Shown here: piece by piece, positions 9,622 through 18,988 of the stretch
Numbering within the stretch: position 1 is the stretch's first letter
How the letters are laid out: each line of letters opens with the position of its first letter
Origin: an uncultured Candidatus Nitrosopumilus sp.
GTDB taxonomy: Archaea > Thermoproteota > Nitrososphaeria > Nitrososphaerales > Nitrosopumilaceae
NCBI GenBank assembly: GCA_951812655.1
Contig: OX638319.1
Span: 1,279,620-1,343,619, forward strand
Length of the DNA stretch: 64,000 nucleotides
Direction of reading: 5' to 3'
The notes under the pieces: generated by a model
What the model was told of the DNA's origin: nothing
What the model saw: the letters and a program-made list of their open reading frames with translations, nothing else
The model's database searches: none
Translations under genes and position numbers: made by a program

Positions 9622-11063
9622 ATCGGAACCTCCGGCAGATTTACGGTCTGCTCCAACGCATACGCTGCCTGCAGCAGCATCTTGTCATGATTGGAATCTG
9701 CAATCAGCTGCATTCCGATTGGCAGTCCGTTTGATATAGCAAACGGAACTGACACCGCAGGCCTACCAGTAAGGTTTGCAGTTACGGTATTGAGGTCCAC
9801 CTGAAACAGTGCTATGGGATCGTCAATCTTCTCCCCCTTCTTGAACGGAAGTACGGGAACCGTAGGGGCTACGAGAAGATCAAACCTTTCGAATACCTCG
9901 CCAACCTCCCTTGTCAGCTTGCTTTTGACCTTCAACGCCTTTAGGAAATACTTTCCGGCCTGACCCGCAGACGGAACAAATCCTCCGATGATCATTCTCC
10001 GAGTCACTTCAGGACCAAATCTTCTTCTGGCCTTGGCAATGTACGAGTTAAACTCGTATCCCTCTACTGGAAACTCGTATCCGTATCTGAGATTGTCATA
10101 TCTTGCAAGATTGCTTCCGGCCTCTGTGGCAGTGATGGTGTAATAGGCTGCAACCGAATACTTTACCATGTCCAGAGAAACCTCCTCGCATGTTGCACCC
10201 AGTCCTTCAAGCTTAGAAACAGCATCGTTTGTGGCAGCCAATACTTCGGGAGCTGTCCCTTCTCCGACCATCTCCTTGATTATGCCTATTTTCTTGCCCT
10301 CGATGCCATATTCTATTCCAGAAAGGAAGTCCTGCTCGTTGCCATCAATCGTGGTATTGTCATTTGTATCTAGTCCAGAAATAATGTTCAGCATGAATGC
10401 GGAATCCTTCACGGTTCGGGTAAGTGGGCCGATCTGCTCTATGCTGTTTGCATATGAAATCAGTCCGAACCTGCTGATAAGACCGTATGTCGGCTTGTAT
10501 CCGACAACTGAACAAAAGCTTGCGGGATTTCTTACCGAACCTCCAGTATCAGAACCCAGTGATGCGACGCATTCAAAAGCGCTTACGGATGCCGCACTTC
10601 CTCCGGATGAACCTCCCGGCACGTAATCAGTGTTCCATGGATTGCCGCTTGCGCCGTATGCGCTAAACTCAGTTGTAAGTCCCATCGCAAACTCATCAAG
10701 GTTTGCTTTTCCTACGAACACGGCGTCTTGCTGCTTTAGCTTTTGTATAACCGTCGCATCGTACGGGGCTACAAAGTTCTCCAGCATCTTTGATGCGCAA
10801 GTGGTCTTGCCATCCTTGATGCAGATGTTGTCCTTGATAGATATCGGCATTCCATAGCACGCTCCGACCTTTTCCCCAGATCTCACTTTTTTGTCAATCA
10901 TCCTGGCTTGATCAAGTACGTTTTCACTTACTGAAAGAAACGCATGTATCTTTTCATCTACTTTGCTGATTCGTTCTATCGTCTTTGACACGTAATCCTC
11001 AACTGAAATGTTCCCGCTTTGCACCTCTTGAACGTATTCAAGTGCTGAAATCTTCAAATTCAT
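9618..11063 (-). CDS. gatA: Asp/Glu-tRNA(Asn/Gln) amidotransferase subunit A
   Basis: A 481-residue amidase-signature protein that hydrolyses glutamine to supply ammonia to GatB. The Ser/cis-Ser/Lys triad is visible as the Lys in ISIKDN, the cis-Ser in PGGSSGGSAA and the nucleophile Ser in GSDTGGSVRNPAS. Full length. Coupled by 4-bp overlaps to gatC upstream and gatB downstream. Confidence 0.95.
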   Translation of the reverse strand: MNLKISALEYVQEVQSGNISVEDYVSKTIERISKVDEKIHAFLSVSENVLDQARMIDKKVRSGEKVGACYGMPISIKDNICIKDGKTTCASKMLENFVAPYDATVIQKLKQQDAVFVGKANLDEFAMGLTTEFSAYGASGNPWNTDYVPGGSSGGSAASVSAFECVASLGSDTGGSVRNPASFCSVVGYKPTYGLISRFGLISYANSIEQIGPLTRTVKDSAFMLNIISGLDTNDNTTIDGNEQDFLSGIEYGIEGKKIGIIKEMVGEGTAPEVLAATNDAVSKLEGLGATCEEVSLDMVKYSVAAYYTITATEAGSNLARYDNLRYGYEFPVEGYEFNSYIAKARRRFGPEVTRRMIIGGFVPSAGQAGKYFLKALKVKSKLTREVGEVFERFDLLVAPTVPVLPFKKGEKIDDPIALFQVDLNTVTANLTGRPAVSVPFAISNGLPIGMQLIADSNHDKMLLQAAYALEQTVNLPEVPI

Positions 11064-11329
11064 GATGACATCTTAGGGGCCCTGACGTAGGTTCCCTTGT
11101 AGTGATTCAGCTTTTCGATTAGTTTACCGTCAAACGGAACATGCTCGTCGTTTCTAAGATTGGAAATTGGAATCTCCTGCATGGATATTTCCTCAGATTC
11201 AACTCCCGCAGAATCCAGCACGTCAAAGAATTCGATCATCGACTGCACCTTGTCAACGTATTCCCTGTGATCGTCCACGTCTATTCTCATGAGCTTGGAG
11301 ACACGCTCTATCTCCTCTGCAGCCACCAT
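11060..11329 (-). CDS. gatC: Asp/Glu-tRNA(Asn/Gln) amidotransferase subunit C
   Basis: An 89-residue GatC that wraps around GatA and GatB to hold the complex. It has the expected N-terminal helix (EEIERVSKLMRI), the middle EFFDVLD helix and a C-terminal extended tail. It is the first gene of the operon; its promoter should lie in 11330-11430. Confidence 0.85.
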   Translation of the reverse strand: MVAAEEIERVSKLMRIDVDDHREYVDKVQSMIEFFDVLDSAGVESEEISMQEIPISNLRNDEHVPFDGKLIEKLNHYKGTYVRAPKMSS

Positions 11330-11764
11330 TATTGCGCAACTCCTTTGCAGTTAGCTCGTGCCTGAAAATGAATGAAATCCGATTGTTTTACTGTCATGAT
11401 GGAGAAAACTAGATTTCTTTGATATAATGCTAATGATTTTGTAAGAAAAGTCCAAGGAACATAATCAATGATCATTAAAAACAGAAATCTCTGTTTCAGA
11501 ACCACATTTAACAACTTTCATTCAGTATTTTCAACATCCAAATTTTTCAAATTTAGGTTGACCATAGTCAAGAAATTAACGACTGCCAAAATGTGTACAA
11601 AAACTATTCGTAAAACAAAAAAAGTATTACAAAAATAATTATGTGTTTTTTAAAATCTCAGAAATTTCAATTTCAATTTAGTTGGCACAATAGTGTCTTC
11701 AACATCTAATTGATACAAATTATTTATCTAGCGATATTCAGATGAAGATTGATTTTAAAATAAA
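11330..11764. other. AT-rich intergenic region
   Basis: A stretch of 435 bp between gatC and the broken flippase-like gene. It becomes extremely AT-rich after 11500. I find no convincing gene, tRNA or long inverted repeat. It should hold the gatCAB promoter on its left side and marks the change from core genes to a decayed accessory zone. Confidence 0.4.
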
Positions 11765-12650
11765 ATGAAGATATTAGATTTGGTCAAAAAGAAATTTTTG
11801 TGGATCCTTCTGGGGACTGCGTTATTCTATGTTCTATTAATCGCAGTTTCAGACATAGGTAAGATATCTGAGTCTTTTCTACAAATTAGAGCAGAGTTCA
11901 TTTTTTTGATATTTGGGCTCGGATTCCTAGCTCATGTGATCAAAAGCTTTCGCCAGAAGGACATGCTTGGAATACTAGTAGAAAAGATCACGCCAACCCA
12001 AAACATGATCACATACATGTTGGGTCTTTCACTAGTAGCCACACCTGGAAGCATGGGGACTCATCAAGAGCGTTTATTTGAAAAAAATATTCGACATACC
12101 AACTGAAAAATCAATTGCTGTGATTTTTCTTGAAAAATATCATGATTTACTTGCAGGAACAACCATAATTCTAGTCACCCTGTCAATTCATTTTGGTTGG
12201 ATGTCTCTATCATTAGTTGTCATTTCGTCAGTTCTGCTTGGAACGATATACCTACTAATAAAAAGTCAGAGAATTTTCATGTCAGCATACTCCAGGCTCT
12301 TAAAAATTAACTTGATGTCAAAAAATCTTCCAGAGATGGGAACTAGCGAATCCATTTCCATTTTGACAAAACCCCGAAACATGGCAAGTGGGTGGACATT
12401 CAGTATTTTGGGTTGGAGCGTGGATTCTTTGGCAGTTTACATGGTTTTTCTGGCACTAAACATTGATCTGGGATACCTTTTGACGTCTCAGATTTACCTT
12501 ATATCGCTAGGTTATGGAATACTGTCTTTTTTGCCAGGCGGAATAGGGGTTAGCGAAGGTGTTGCAGACGCAATACTTTACGCAGTAGACTCTGCTCCAC
12601 ATGTCAATGTCAATGAGGTTCTGATGAGGCCCACCACACAAGAACATTGA
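11765..12650 (+). pseudogene. flippase-like (UPF0104 / LPG synthase TM family) membrane protein, frameshifted
   Basis: Two overlapping frames together give a polytopic membrane protein. The first (11765 on) reaches the family motif TPGSMG near residue 98. Its continuation, LIKSVYLKKIFD, lies in the +1 frame from 12060. A one-base gain or two-base loss near 12059 would explain the break. The second frame runs through several membrane helices to the family-typical FLPGGIGVSEG but then stops at 12650 without the last helices. Frame break and short C-terminus both point to a dead gene. Intact relatives are thought to act on lipids or lipid-linked sugars. Confidence 0.75.
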
Positions 12651-13032
12651 ATTGCCAGTATCTCCATTCTAACTTAGATATGTGGTTGGGAGGTAGACTG
12701 CTAATTGATTTAAAGAAATTTTCCAAAATCATGAGTGACATTTCTAGAGATATTCAAAACAAAACTCGAAAATTGAATGTATGATTTACTAGAATAAAAA
12801 TACCGAAAAATGCAACGCTGGTGAAGAAAAAGGCCTCATTACAGGCTGTGTTATTTTTGATAATGATTCCAAAGAAATTCTTTGTCAATGGAATTTTCTA
12901 AAATAGATACAAAACAACTAATCCCTCCCAAGTATCCTACTTAGAATCTCAGAAAGCGTTTGATCATGTGCGTAGTGGAAAAAATGCAATGAATATAATA
13001 ATCACTAAATATGATTACTATAAGATCAAATT
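12651..13032. other. intergenic region without a clear gene
   Basis: About 380 bp following the broken membrane protein gene. A frame of about 34 codons starting with MWLGGRLLID near 12680 is the only protein-like stretch and is too short and isolated to call. Most likely decayed coding DNA. Confidence 0.3.
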
Positions 13033-13145
13033 ATGCAAATGCAAAAGTGTTCAGAATGTGATTGTGATATGGAATTGATGACGATGGAAAAATTCTTTTC
13101 TGTCTTACAAAAGAAAATCAGTTCATAGACTACATCGAAGAATAA
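13033..13145 (+). pseudogene. small zinc-ribbon protein, frameshifted
   Basis: The ATG at 13033 begins MQMQKCSECDCDME, a Cys-rich zinc-binding start. The frame then stops at once, but the sequence continues in another frame from 13077 as DDDGKILFCLTKENQF and ends at TAA 13143-13145. One missing base near 13075 restores a protein of about 37 residues with four cysteines. I take it as a recently broken gene. Confidence 0.5.
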
Positions 13146-13223
13146 AATAATCCATTCATATATTACAAATGAAAAAATGGCATGGTGTAGTTCATTTTAT
13201 GGCATGCCTAATACGATAAAAAT

Positions 13224-14618
13224 TTAAAAAACTCCTCCTGGCAGGTATTTGGGAACATCAAACACAAAGCCTACTTTTCTTTGCGCATCAGCAACCGAAG
13301 GCACTACAACATCAATATGCGGAATCACATGATCTGGAGGGCCGCAATACCCCGACAGTGTCAGCTCCTGCCACAACGCGTCATCGCATTGCAGTCCGTC
13401 AAATTCCTTGTCTTCCACTTTGAATGTCATCTTATTTTGGATGCTGTCTATTTCTCTAAGGTACAGCAATGACAGATTGGCACCATTGTTATTCTCCGTA
13501 CAGTCACTCACAATCGATTGGTACTCATCTGGAAACATCTTATGATGCGCTGTGTTTGTAGGGTAGTATACTGTGGCATCTATGCCACTTTCATCCAGTA
13601 TTGACACCTGCTTGAGATATATTCCAACATCTTGTTGATTGTTATCTAGAATCAACAATGTTTCTTTGTGGTATAACCAACCACGTTGTTCTAGTTTTTC
13701 TTTTGTCTCAGGTTTTACACATGCAGGAGTGTTATCATATTTTTGAACCAAAACCAAATCACCATTGCACCTGATTGATTTGGGTGCAACGCCATGGTCT
13801 GCCTGATCCAGCGGTGCAAGATATTTTTTGTCCATATATCCTTCAACGATTCCGTAGTACTGTGCAGGAGAAGGGTCTGGAATTATGACAGAGCCTGCAA
13901 TCCTTATTATGGGAAATCCCTCTGAAAACTCCACTGTCACAAGATTTCCAGTTTCAGTTGGAGTGATTTCGTAACGTGTCTCTTCTCTATCCAACATTAC
14001 AAAAAAATACCCGGTTGGGACACAGTCAGAACTTGGAAGTGAATACGCCATCTCTATTGGAATGTCTATCTCAAGTGAGCCATTACCTTCAGCATCAATC
14101 AGTATTGTGACAGCATTACCTGTCTTGCAGACACCGTATGACTTGCCATTAGACATTGAGACATCCAGATAAACGAAGGTACAGTCATCAGGATAAAAGT
14201 CCTCAATATCCAAATCGTCTGATTTTATCAGATTCACTATCTCAGTAAAGTTGGCAACGGAATTTCTTACGGTGACATCAATTATTCCATCGTCATACGA
14301 ATAGTGACAGCTTGCAGGTATGTAACATCCGTTTGTATCTGTACGGAATAGTAATTCCAGTTTTTCTTTTATGTTCTCATTTTGTGCTTGAAGAACAAGT
14401 TGATTTTTCAGGGATCCTGATTCGTCTGCTGGCATGGCTCGTGTAACGTTAGGATGCTTTTAGGTGAATGCCCGTACTGCAAAATCTTTTTCAAAAATAT
14501 CATCAAGTGAGATGGATTCATCACCAAAAGTACAACTGGTTGGATTTTCTGCAAAGGATGCAGCAGGAACTGCAATCAGGATTGCAAACAAAACTAAGAT
14601 CAAAAATAAATTTTTCAT
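13224..14618 (-). pseudogene. exported multidomain protein with an in-frame stop
   Basis: From the ATG at 14618 the frame gives a signal peptide (MKNLFLILVLFAILIAV, cleavage near SFA) and 52 residues. It meets TAA at 14460-14462, then continues open in the same frame for another 411 codons. The downstream part has the beta-sandwich module ending IRIAGSVIIPDP, the CNGDLVL..DNTPACVKPET..LEQRGW module, and a C-terminus, AQRKVGFVFDVPKYLPGG, that looks like the first strand of a DUF4367-type domain and then ends. Without readthrough the main part has no signal peptide. It lies 23 bp downstream of the serpin gene, probably in one transcript. Confidence 0.7.
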
Positions 14619-14641
14619 TCTACCACATTTTTACACATCAA

Positions 14642-15889
14642 TTATTTTGTAGGATCCATTACCCTTCCAAGGAATAGGATTTCTCCTGTCTCTTTTTCCT
14701 GTATGATAAACATGAATGGATGATCAGCTATAAACTCAGATACTGGTTCTGGAGGACCGCTTGTTGCTCGTGCAACTAGTGCGGTGATTGCAGCAGCTTC
14801 CGTTCCCTCCTCATTTACGTTGACAAACGCCTTGTGTTTTGCCTGCTCAAGGTATATCTGCTCATCAGTTATTCTCTGAAAGTCTGCATTGTCTGGATCA
14901 AATGCGTCATGTAATCCAAGATTCTGTAATGGCTCTATCAAATCATATTCTGTCTCAAACTCAAACTTTGGAATCTGTACTGTAAGTGGCTGCCTTGTCA
15001 TGCTATTTTTTATGGAATCAAGCTTTTCCATATTCATGGATTGCTCAAGTAATTCAAGACCATCCCTGTCTTTTGGAAGCAGTACAATCATGGATATGTC
15101 TCCTCCAAGATAGTTTAGCTCCAGTGCCTCAAGATTGCCAGTTTTTGCATAGTTGTACATTGCAGCATTTTCCTTCATCATCCTAACTGTTACTGAATTT
15201 CCATTGTCTGACCAAAACAGCTTGTCACTTGTGTTTCTTGGGTTAAACTCTAATCCCCACTTTCCCTTGAAATATACCGCATTTGTGATTACCATGCGTG
15301 TCAACTCATCAGTGGAGCCTGGTGCAAGTATGTCCTGTACCTTGCCGTTTGTTTTTTCTACAACCCAATTGTTTATCCTGTCAATTCCGTCATCAGTTAC
15401 AAAGTTCACATCCTCAACGGTACTGGAATAGTGCTTCTGTGCCGTATCAAGATAATCTTGTTTTATCTCATATCCGTCCTTGACCCATAACGCGTTTGCA
15501 ACCTGCAGGTTGTACCAGTCATCCTTGTGGTTGAGTCTTTCAAGAGTATTGGAAATTGATCCCTTGCGTTCTTGCTTATCTGGAATGAATCCAAACGTTT
15601 TCTGCATTTCAGATGCGGTGTTACCTGCAGCTCCTTCATACGCCATGGAAAATGCGGTGGAGACGCTAAATGGTGAGAAAAACAAGTTTGAGTGTTTGTC
15701 TTTCTCTGCAATTTCTGAATAAAACGCAAAGACAAAATCCCTGTCTCCAGTTGATTCAACTTTTGAAGGGTTATCTTTTGTAAGAATTTCTGATGGTACA
15801 TCAGAAAACAGATACTGCCCACCAAACACAGCAGAAACTGCAACAATTCCTAAAACGGATAATGTGATAACTTTCCTTTTAGCATCCAA
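14642..15889 (-). CDS. exported serpin (serine protease inhibitor)
   Basis: A 415-residue serpin with an N-terminal signal peptide or anchor (residues 1-28). Serpins trap serine or cysteine proteases by inserting a cleaved loop into their beta-sheet. The shutter region NLFFSPFSVSTAFSMAYEG, the breach TNAVYFKGKW, the hinge EEGTEAAAITA (P15-P7 region) and the closing DHPFMFIIQEKETGEILFLGR are all present. By alignment to alpha-1-antitrypsin the scissile bond would be Thr-Ser in VARATSGPP, with Arg at P3. The all-small-residue hinge predicts a functional inhibitor. Closely similar to the serpin part of the gene at 35727. Confidence 0.92.
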   Translation of the reverse strand: MDAKRKVITLSVLGIVAVSAVFGGQYLFSDVPSEILTKDNPSKVESTGDRDFVFAFYSEIAEKDKHSNLFFSPFSVSTAFSMAYEGAAGNTASEMQKTFGFIPDKQERKGSISNTLERLNHKDDWYNLQVANALWVKDGYEIKQDYLDTAQKHYSSTVEDVNFVTDDGIDRINNWVVEKTNGKVQDILAPGSTDELTRMVITNAVYFKGKWGLEFNPRNTSDKLFWSDNGNSVTVRMMKENAAMYNYAKTGNLEALELNYLGGDISMIVLLPKDRDGLELLEQSMNMEKLDSIKNSMTRQPLTVQIPKFEFETEYDLIEPLQNLGLHDAFDPDNADFQRITDEQIYLEQAKHKAFVNVNEEGTEAAAITALVARATSGPPEPVSEFIADHPFMFIIQEKETGEILFLGRVMDPTK

Positions 15890-15944
15890 TATTTCTCGTT
15901 GATTTTGTCATGGTCATAAGTAATTCTATTGATTTGAATTCTTT

Positions 15945-16181
15945 TCATAGTTTTTTGGCTGATTTTAGATATCTTTTCGGTATCATTTCGATAACTATCA
16001 TTATCAATTCGGAAAAATTTGTTCGTAGGTTGTTTTGCCTAGAAGTACCGCGTCTATGGAATCCATGAATTTTTTTCATTCCAAAATCTTCACCGTCAGT
16101 TGGTAGCCAATCTATGCTTCTGTCTTCTCTTGCTATGTATCCGTCAAGACTGCATGCGATGTTGAGAATAATTTGTCTCAT
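15945..16181 (-). pseudogene. RibD C-terminal/dihydrofolate-reductase-like fragment
   Basis: The first 40 codons (IILNIACSLDGYIAREDRSIDWL) match the start of the RibD_C/DHFR-like family of NADPH-dependent reductases. After FGMKK the frame is wrong; the family sequence continues in another frame as FMDSIDAVLLGKTTYEQIF and stops. The remaining two thirds of the usual 175-180 residues are missing. A frameshifted and truncated remnant. Confidence 0.75.
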
Positions 16182-16316
16182 TCATGGTTATTATTTTTCA
16201 ATAGTTTATCTTTCTTCATCATCTTCCTCTTTTTCATTCCAGAATTCTTCTGTGGATTACAAAGTGATTTAAACAGAAATGGAATCACAGGACAAATTCA
16301 ATTCAAAATTTAATAG

Positions 16317-16745
16317 TTGAACAAGGTTAGAAATAACGTGACAATTCTGAGCTCAAGAGAAATTCCTGCGGGCATACAGGGACTAACAGTACTGCTTATC
16401 AGCATTGGAGGATCTTACCTTTCAATTTTCATTAGCTATATCGCCGCTGCCTTGGGAGAGAACGCAGAAGGGTATGGGGTGACCCCATCCAATCTGGCAA
16501 ACTATTTGACCATGGACATAATTGGCTATTTGACACCTGCAGTATTGGCACTGTCTGCATCATATGCATTGTTTTCTCAGAAAAAACTTGCCAGAACACT
16601 GGTAATTTTGTATGGCTGCTCGTCTTTGATTGCTTTTCAAAGCATTGCCTCTGGACATCCGTTTTTCCTCTTCGGAGTAATTGGGGCACTTGTTTTGTAC
16701 TACATGTGGAAGCCACATGTAAAAGCATACTTTCAATTTTTGTAA
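16317..16745 (+). CDS. four-helix integral membrane protein
   Basis: A 142-residue protein with four predicted membrane helices at about residues 20-45, 60-85, 90-112 and 115-133, starting at TTG. No conserved charged or Cys motif stands out inside the membrane. Unknown family; it stands alone between a pseudogene and a small membrane protein gene. Confidence 0.55.
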   Translation: MNKVRNNVTILSSREIPAGIQGLTVLLISIGGSYLSIFISYIAAALGENAEGYGVTPSNLANYLTMDIIGYLTPAVLALSASYALFSQKKLARTLVILYGCSSLIAFQSIASGHPFFLFGVIGALVLYYMWKPHVKAYFQFL

Positions 16746-16795
16746 TGATGAGTAAAGAAGTATTTCTTGATCAGATTAAGAGATATCATCATTAC
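16742..16795 (+). terminator. inverted repeat at the stop codon of the preceding gene
   Basis: GTAATGATGA at 16742-16751, containing the stop codon, pairs perfectly with TCATCATTAC at 16786-16795. Inside, AAGAA and TTCTT can also pair. A stem-loop here would form in the 3' end of the transcript, so termination or mRNA-end protection is likely. Confidence 0.35.
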
Positions 16796-16883
16796 TTGAT
16801 GTGTTCACAATCCATCCATCATATTGCACAAAAGTAATTATAAAAATAGATTAGAAAAATATTGAAAAAAAGGAATCGCTTTC

Positions 16884-17108
16884 CTATTTTCTCAATTCCA
16901 GTGCCAACTTTGCAGCTATTGCCCATGACAGTGCGGTCATTCCGATTGTGAATATTCCGCTTGTAAGGATTTGTGGAACTTGTTCCAAGGCCACAGATCC
17001 TGAACTGTACATTGCAGCTATTACCGGTAAGGCTACCAGTCCGACTACTCCGAGTTTTCTTTTGGTCTGCTCGGAGGAGACGTTTTCTTGTATGTTGTAT
17101 GTACTCAT
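16884..17108 (-). CDS. small two-helix membrane protein
   Basis: A 74-residue protein starting at the ATG at 17108 (STYNIQENVSSEQ), with two hydrophobic segments at about residues 20-37 and 45-68 and a basic C-terminus. An in-frame ATG lies nine bases further upstream. No domain recognised. Confidence 0.55.
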   Translation of the reverse strand: MSTYNIQENVSSEQTKRKLGVVGLVALPVIAAMYSSGSVALEQVPQILTSGIFTIGMTALSWAIAAKLALELRK

Positions 17109-17250
17109 TGTAATCAAATAGTGTAATGGCTTGGTAGTACTTAGATGGGGCCTAACTATTTTGGATTGTTTTGTTCAGTTGTTGATGCGGGTTACCCATA
17201 GAACGGTTCAGTTTCTGAACTGCCGTGCCTGATTTTACGATGAAATGAAC

Positions 17251-17673
17251 TCACATTGCATGAAAATCAATGTTTTTTCCAGATTTCACTTGAGGGCGTA
17301 TTGACCAGCGGCTTGAAATCTTTATTATAATTGAAAACATACCATAGCAAAACGCCCCGGATAATATGCCAAAAACTATGCCGGCCATAGGCCCCATCCA
17401 TCCTGAAAAAAAAGAAATTCCAACATAGCAAGATAATGCACCGGCAAGTAAATTATCAGACGTAATCACTTTTACGTTCTCTTTGTTTGCCACGCTTGCC
17501 CATGACAACAGTAACCACGTAACTGTGCTTGCAACCACTGCAATCAAAGTGACAGTAGCACTGGACATGGCTATTCCATCAATGACAAAATCTGAGGTGG
17601 TATTCTTATAAAACCACCAGACGGTTGTAACCGTGGCAATAACGGTGAAAATAAGAATTTTTTTCCATGTCAT
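17251..17673 (-). CDS. membrane protein with four hydrophobic segments
   Basis: A 140-residue protein starting at the ATG at 17673 (TWKKILIFTV). Hydrophobic segments are at about residues 4-20, 33-57, 78-95 and 97-117; the tail is basic. The frame is open for 21 codons upstream, but those give no better N-terminus. A 97-bp palindromic element lies about 90 bp upstream. Family not recognised. Confidence 0.55.
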   Translation of the reverse strand: MTWKKILIFTVIATVTTVWWFYKNTTSDFVIDGIAMSSATVTLIAVVASTVTWLLLSWASVANKENVKVITSDNLLAGALSCYVGISFFSGWMGPMAGIVFGILSGAFCYGMFSIIIKISSRWSIRPQVKSGKNIDFHAM

Positions 17674-17761
17674 GATTTGCTTTGTGAAAAAAGAGTGAAA
17701 ATATAAAATTACTAAAATATTTCTTATTTTTCTCATTTTGAAAACTACTTCATATTGAAAA

Positions 17762-17858
17762 TTTCCACGTGGGCGTGTTTCTTAATCCTCTAACTATGTC
17801 CCCTAGCATGTTGTGCTGGGGATATAGTTATGGGTATTGTTTTAACACCCACGTTGAA
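17762..17858. repeat. 97-bp nested inverted-repeat element, copy 1
   Basis: The ends TTTCCACGTGGG (17762-17773) and CCCACGTTGAA (17848-17858) are inverted repeats. A second inverted pair, TAACTATGTCCCC and GGGGATATAGTTA, is centred on the same axis near 17810 around a 14-nt loop. It lies just downstream of the gene ending at 17876 and upstream of the gene starting at 17673. Its core matches that of copy 2 (about 26923-27020); its ends and length match copy 3 (39302-39398). It could be a structured RNA, a terminator-like signal or a miniature mobile element. Confidence 0.75.
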
Positions 17859-17875
17859 TAAAGATTAGTAAAAAA

Positions 17876-18988
17876 CTAGTTTTCATATACAGACCAAGAG
17901 GGTTCATTGTCTCGATTTTTTAAAATCTCACTTTCACACTGGACCATGTCATCAGGATTAATGCGGGGATCTAACACATCGCCATCCAAGGGACTCATGT
18001 AGGGCATATCTTTATCAAAGATGTCGGAATGTTTTTTCAGGAATTTCACCATGTCACTTGTACAGACATCAGGCATATCCCACCCTAAGAATGCAGGATG
18101 TCGGTTTCCAGGACCGGCCCATGTTTTGTCAAACTCAAAAGAAGTTCTTTTTTCAAAAATAAAATCCACACATTCGTTAAACTTCTCCACAGATACACCG
18201 TCAGACAATCCTATCTCTTCCATGAAATATTTGCCGTCAAATTCTTTATCAAGTAGATTTGAATATATCGAAAGATGACTCAGTATTTGCTGGTCACATC
18301 CAAGACCATACAATTCATCCGAGTCATACCATTCACTGAAATAAACGTCTCTAATATGCCTTGTAGAGTCATCATCATCCATCACAATAATAAATCCACG
18401 TATTCCTTCGTTTCCTTTGTATTCATAGATTCCAATTTCTTCAAATGTTACAGTATCATATCCATCTGGAGAAATGACGGTAGTGCTCCATGCATTATCA
18501 GGATCAACGGAGTTTATCGACACTGGAACATCATCATAGTTAGACCAAGTAACTTGACTGTCAGGACCTGTCGTAACAAAGTCCGGATCAACGTATTGTG
18601 TAGATTCTGCATCTGGGAAAATTGATATGTGAATTCTAGGGTAAAACGTTCCGCTAGTTTTTTTGGATTCAACAACAGGTTCAAAAACTAGCTTGATTCC
18701 GTTGCTTTGACAAGTTGAATCTTCCAGAACAGGTCCAGGCTCACATGTTAATTTGTTTGAATCAAATGTTTCCTGAGTAAGCAAACAATGGTCAGCATTC
18801 CATGAGCCCCCCATTTCTTCACATTTTTTCTGTTTGTCAAGATCGCTCATTACAAACGATCTAAGTTCACGCCACTCTTCCATTGCTTTTTCATTTTCAA
18901 TGTTTTTTGCCATGTTTGCAAAATAAAGTCCTGCAAAAATTCCCACAATTATCAACATGGTGACTATTACCAAAATCCTATTCTTCAT
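17876..18988 (-). CDS. exported protein with cupredoxin-like domain and two Cys-bounded modules
   Basis: A 370-residue protein starting at the ATG at 18988, 11 bp inside the preceding gene. Residues 1-20 are a signal peptide or anchor. About residues 110-200 resemble a cupredoxin barrel (QVTWSNYDDVPVSINS through GIYEYKGNEGIRGF), but the copper His, Cys, His and Met positions are not kept. The C-terminal part has two copies of the lineage module C-x-hHS-x-L/I-x-D-x(n)-C-x(4)-EKR: GCDQQILSHLSIYSNLLD to ECVDFIFEKR, and VCTSDMVKFLKKHSDIFD to CESEILKNR. Last gene of the minus-strand operon that begins near 21954. Confidence 0.7.
   Translation of the reverse strand: MKNRILVIVTMLIIVGIFAGLYFANMAKNIENEKAMEEWRELRSFVMSDLDKQKKCEEMGGSWNADHCLLTQETFDSNKLTCEPGPVLEDSTCQSNGIKLVFEPVVESKKTSGTFYPRIHISIFPDAESTQYVDPDFVTTGPDSQVTWSNYDDVPVSINSVDPDNAWSTTVISPDGYDTVTFEEIGIYEYKGNEGIRGFIIVMDDDDSTRHIRDVYFSEWYDSDELYGLGCDQQILSHLSIYSNLLDKEFDGKYFMEEIGLSDGVSVEKFNECVDFIFEKRTSFEFDKTWAGPGNRHPAFLGWDMPDVCTSDMVKFLKKHSDIFDKDMPYMSPLDGDVLDPRINPDDMVQCESEILKNRDNEPSWSVYEN

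Noticed and set aside
14460-14462. Recoding of TAA as a sense codon in this genome
   Set aside because: Two in-frame TAA cases are seen, but dozens of intact genes here end normally in TAA and both interrupted genes show other signs of decay.
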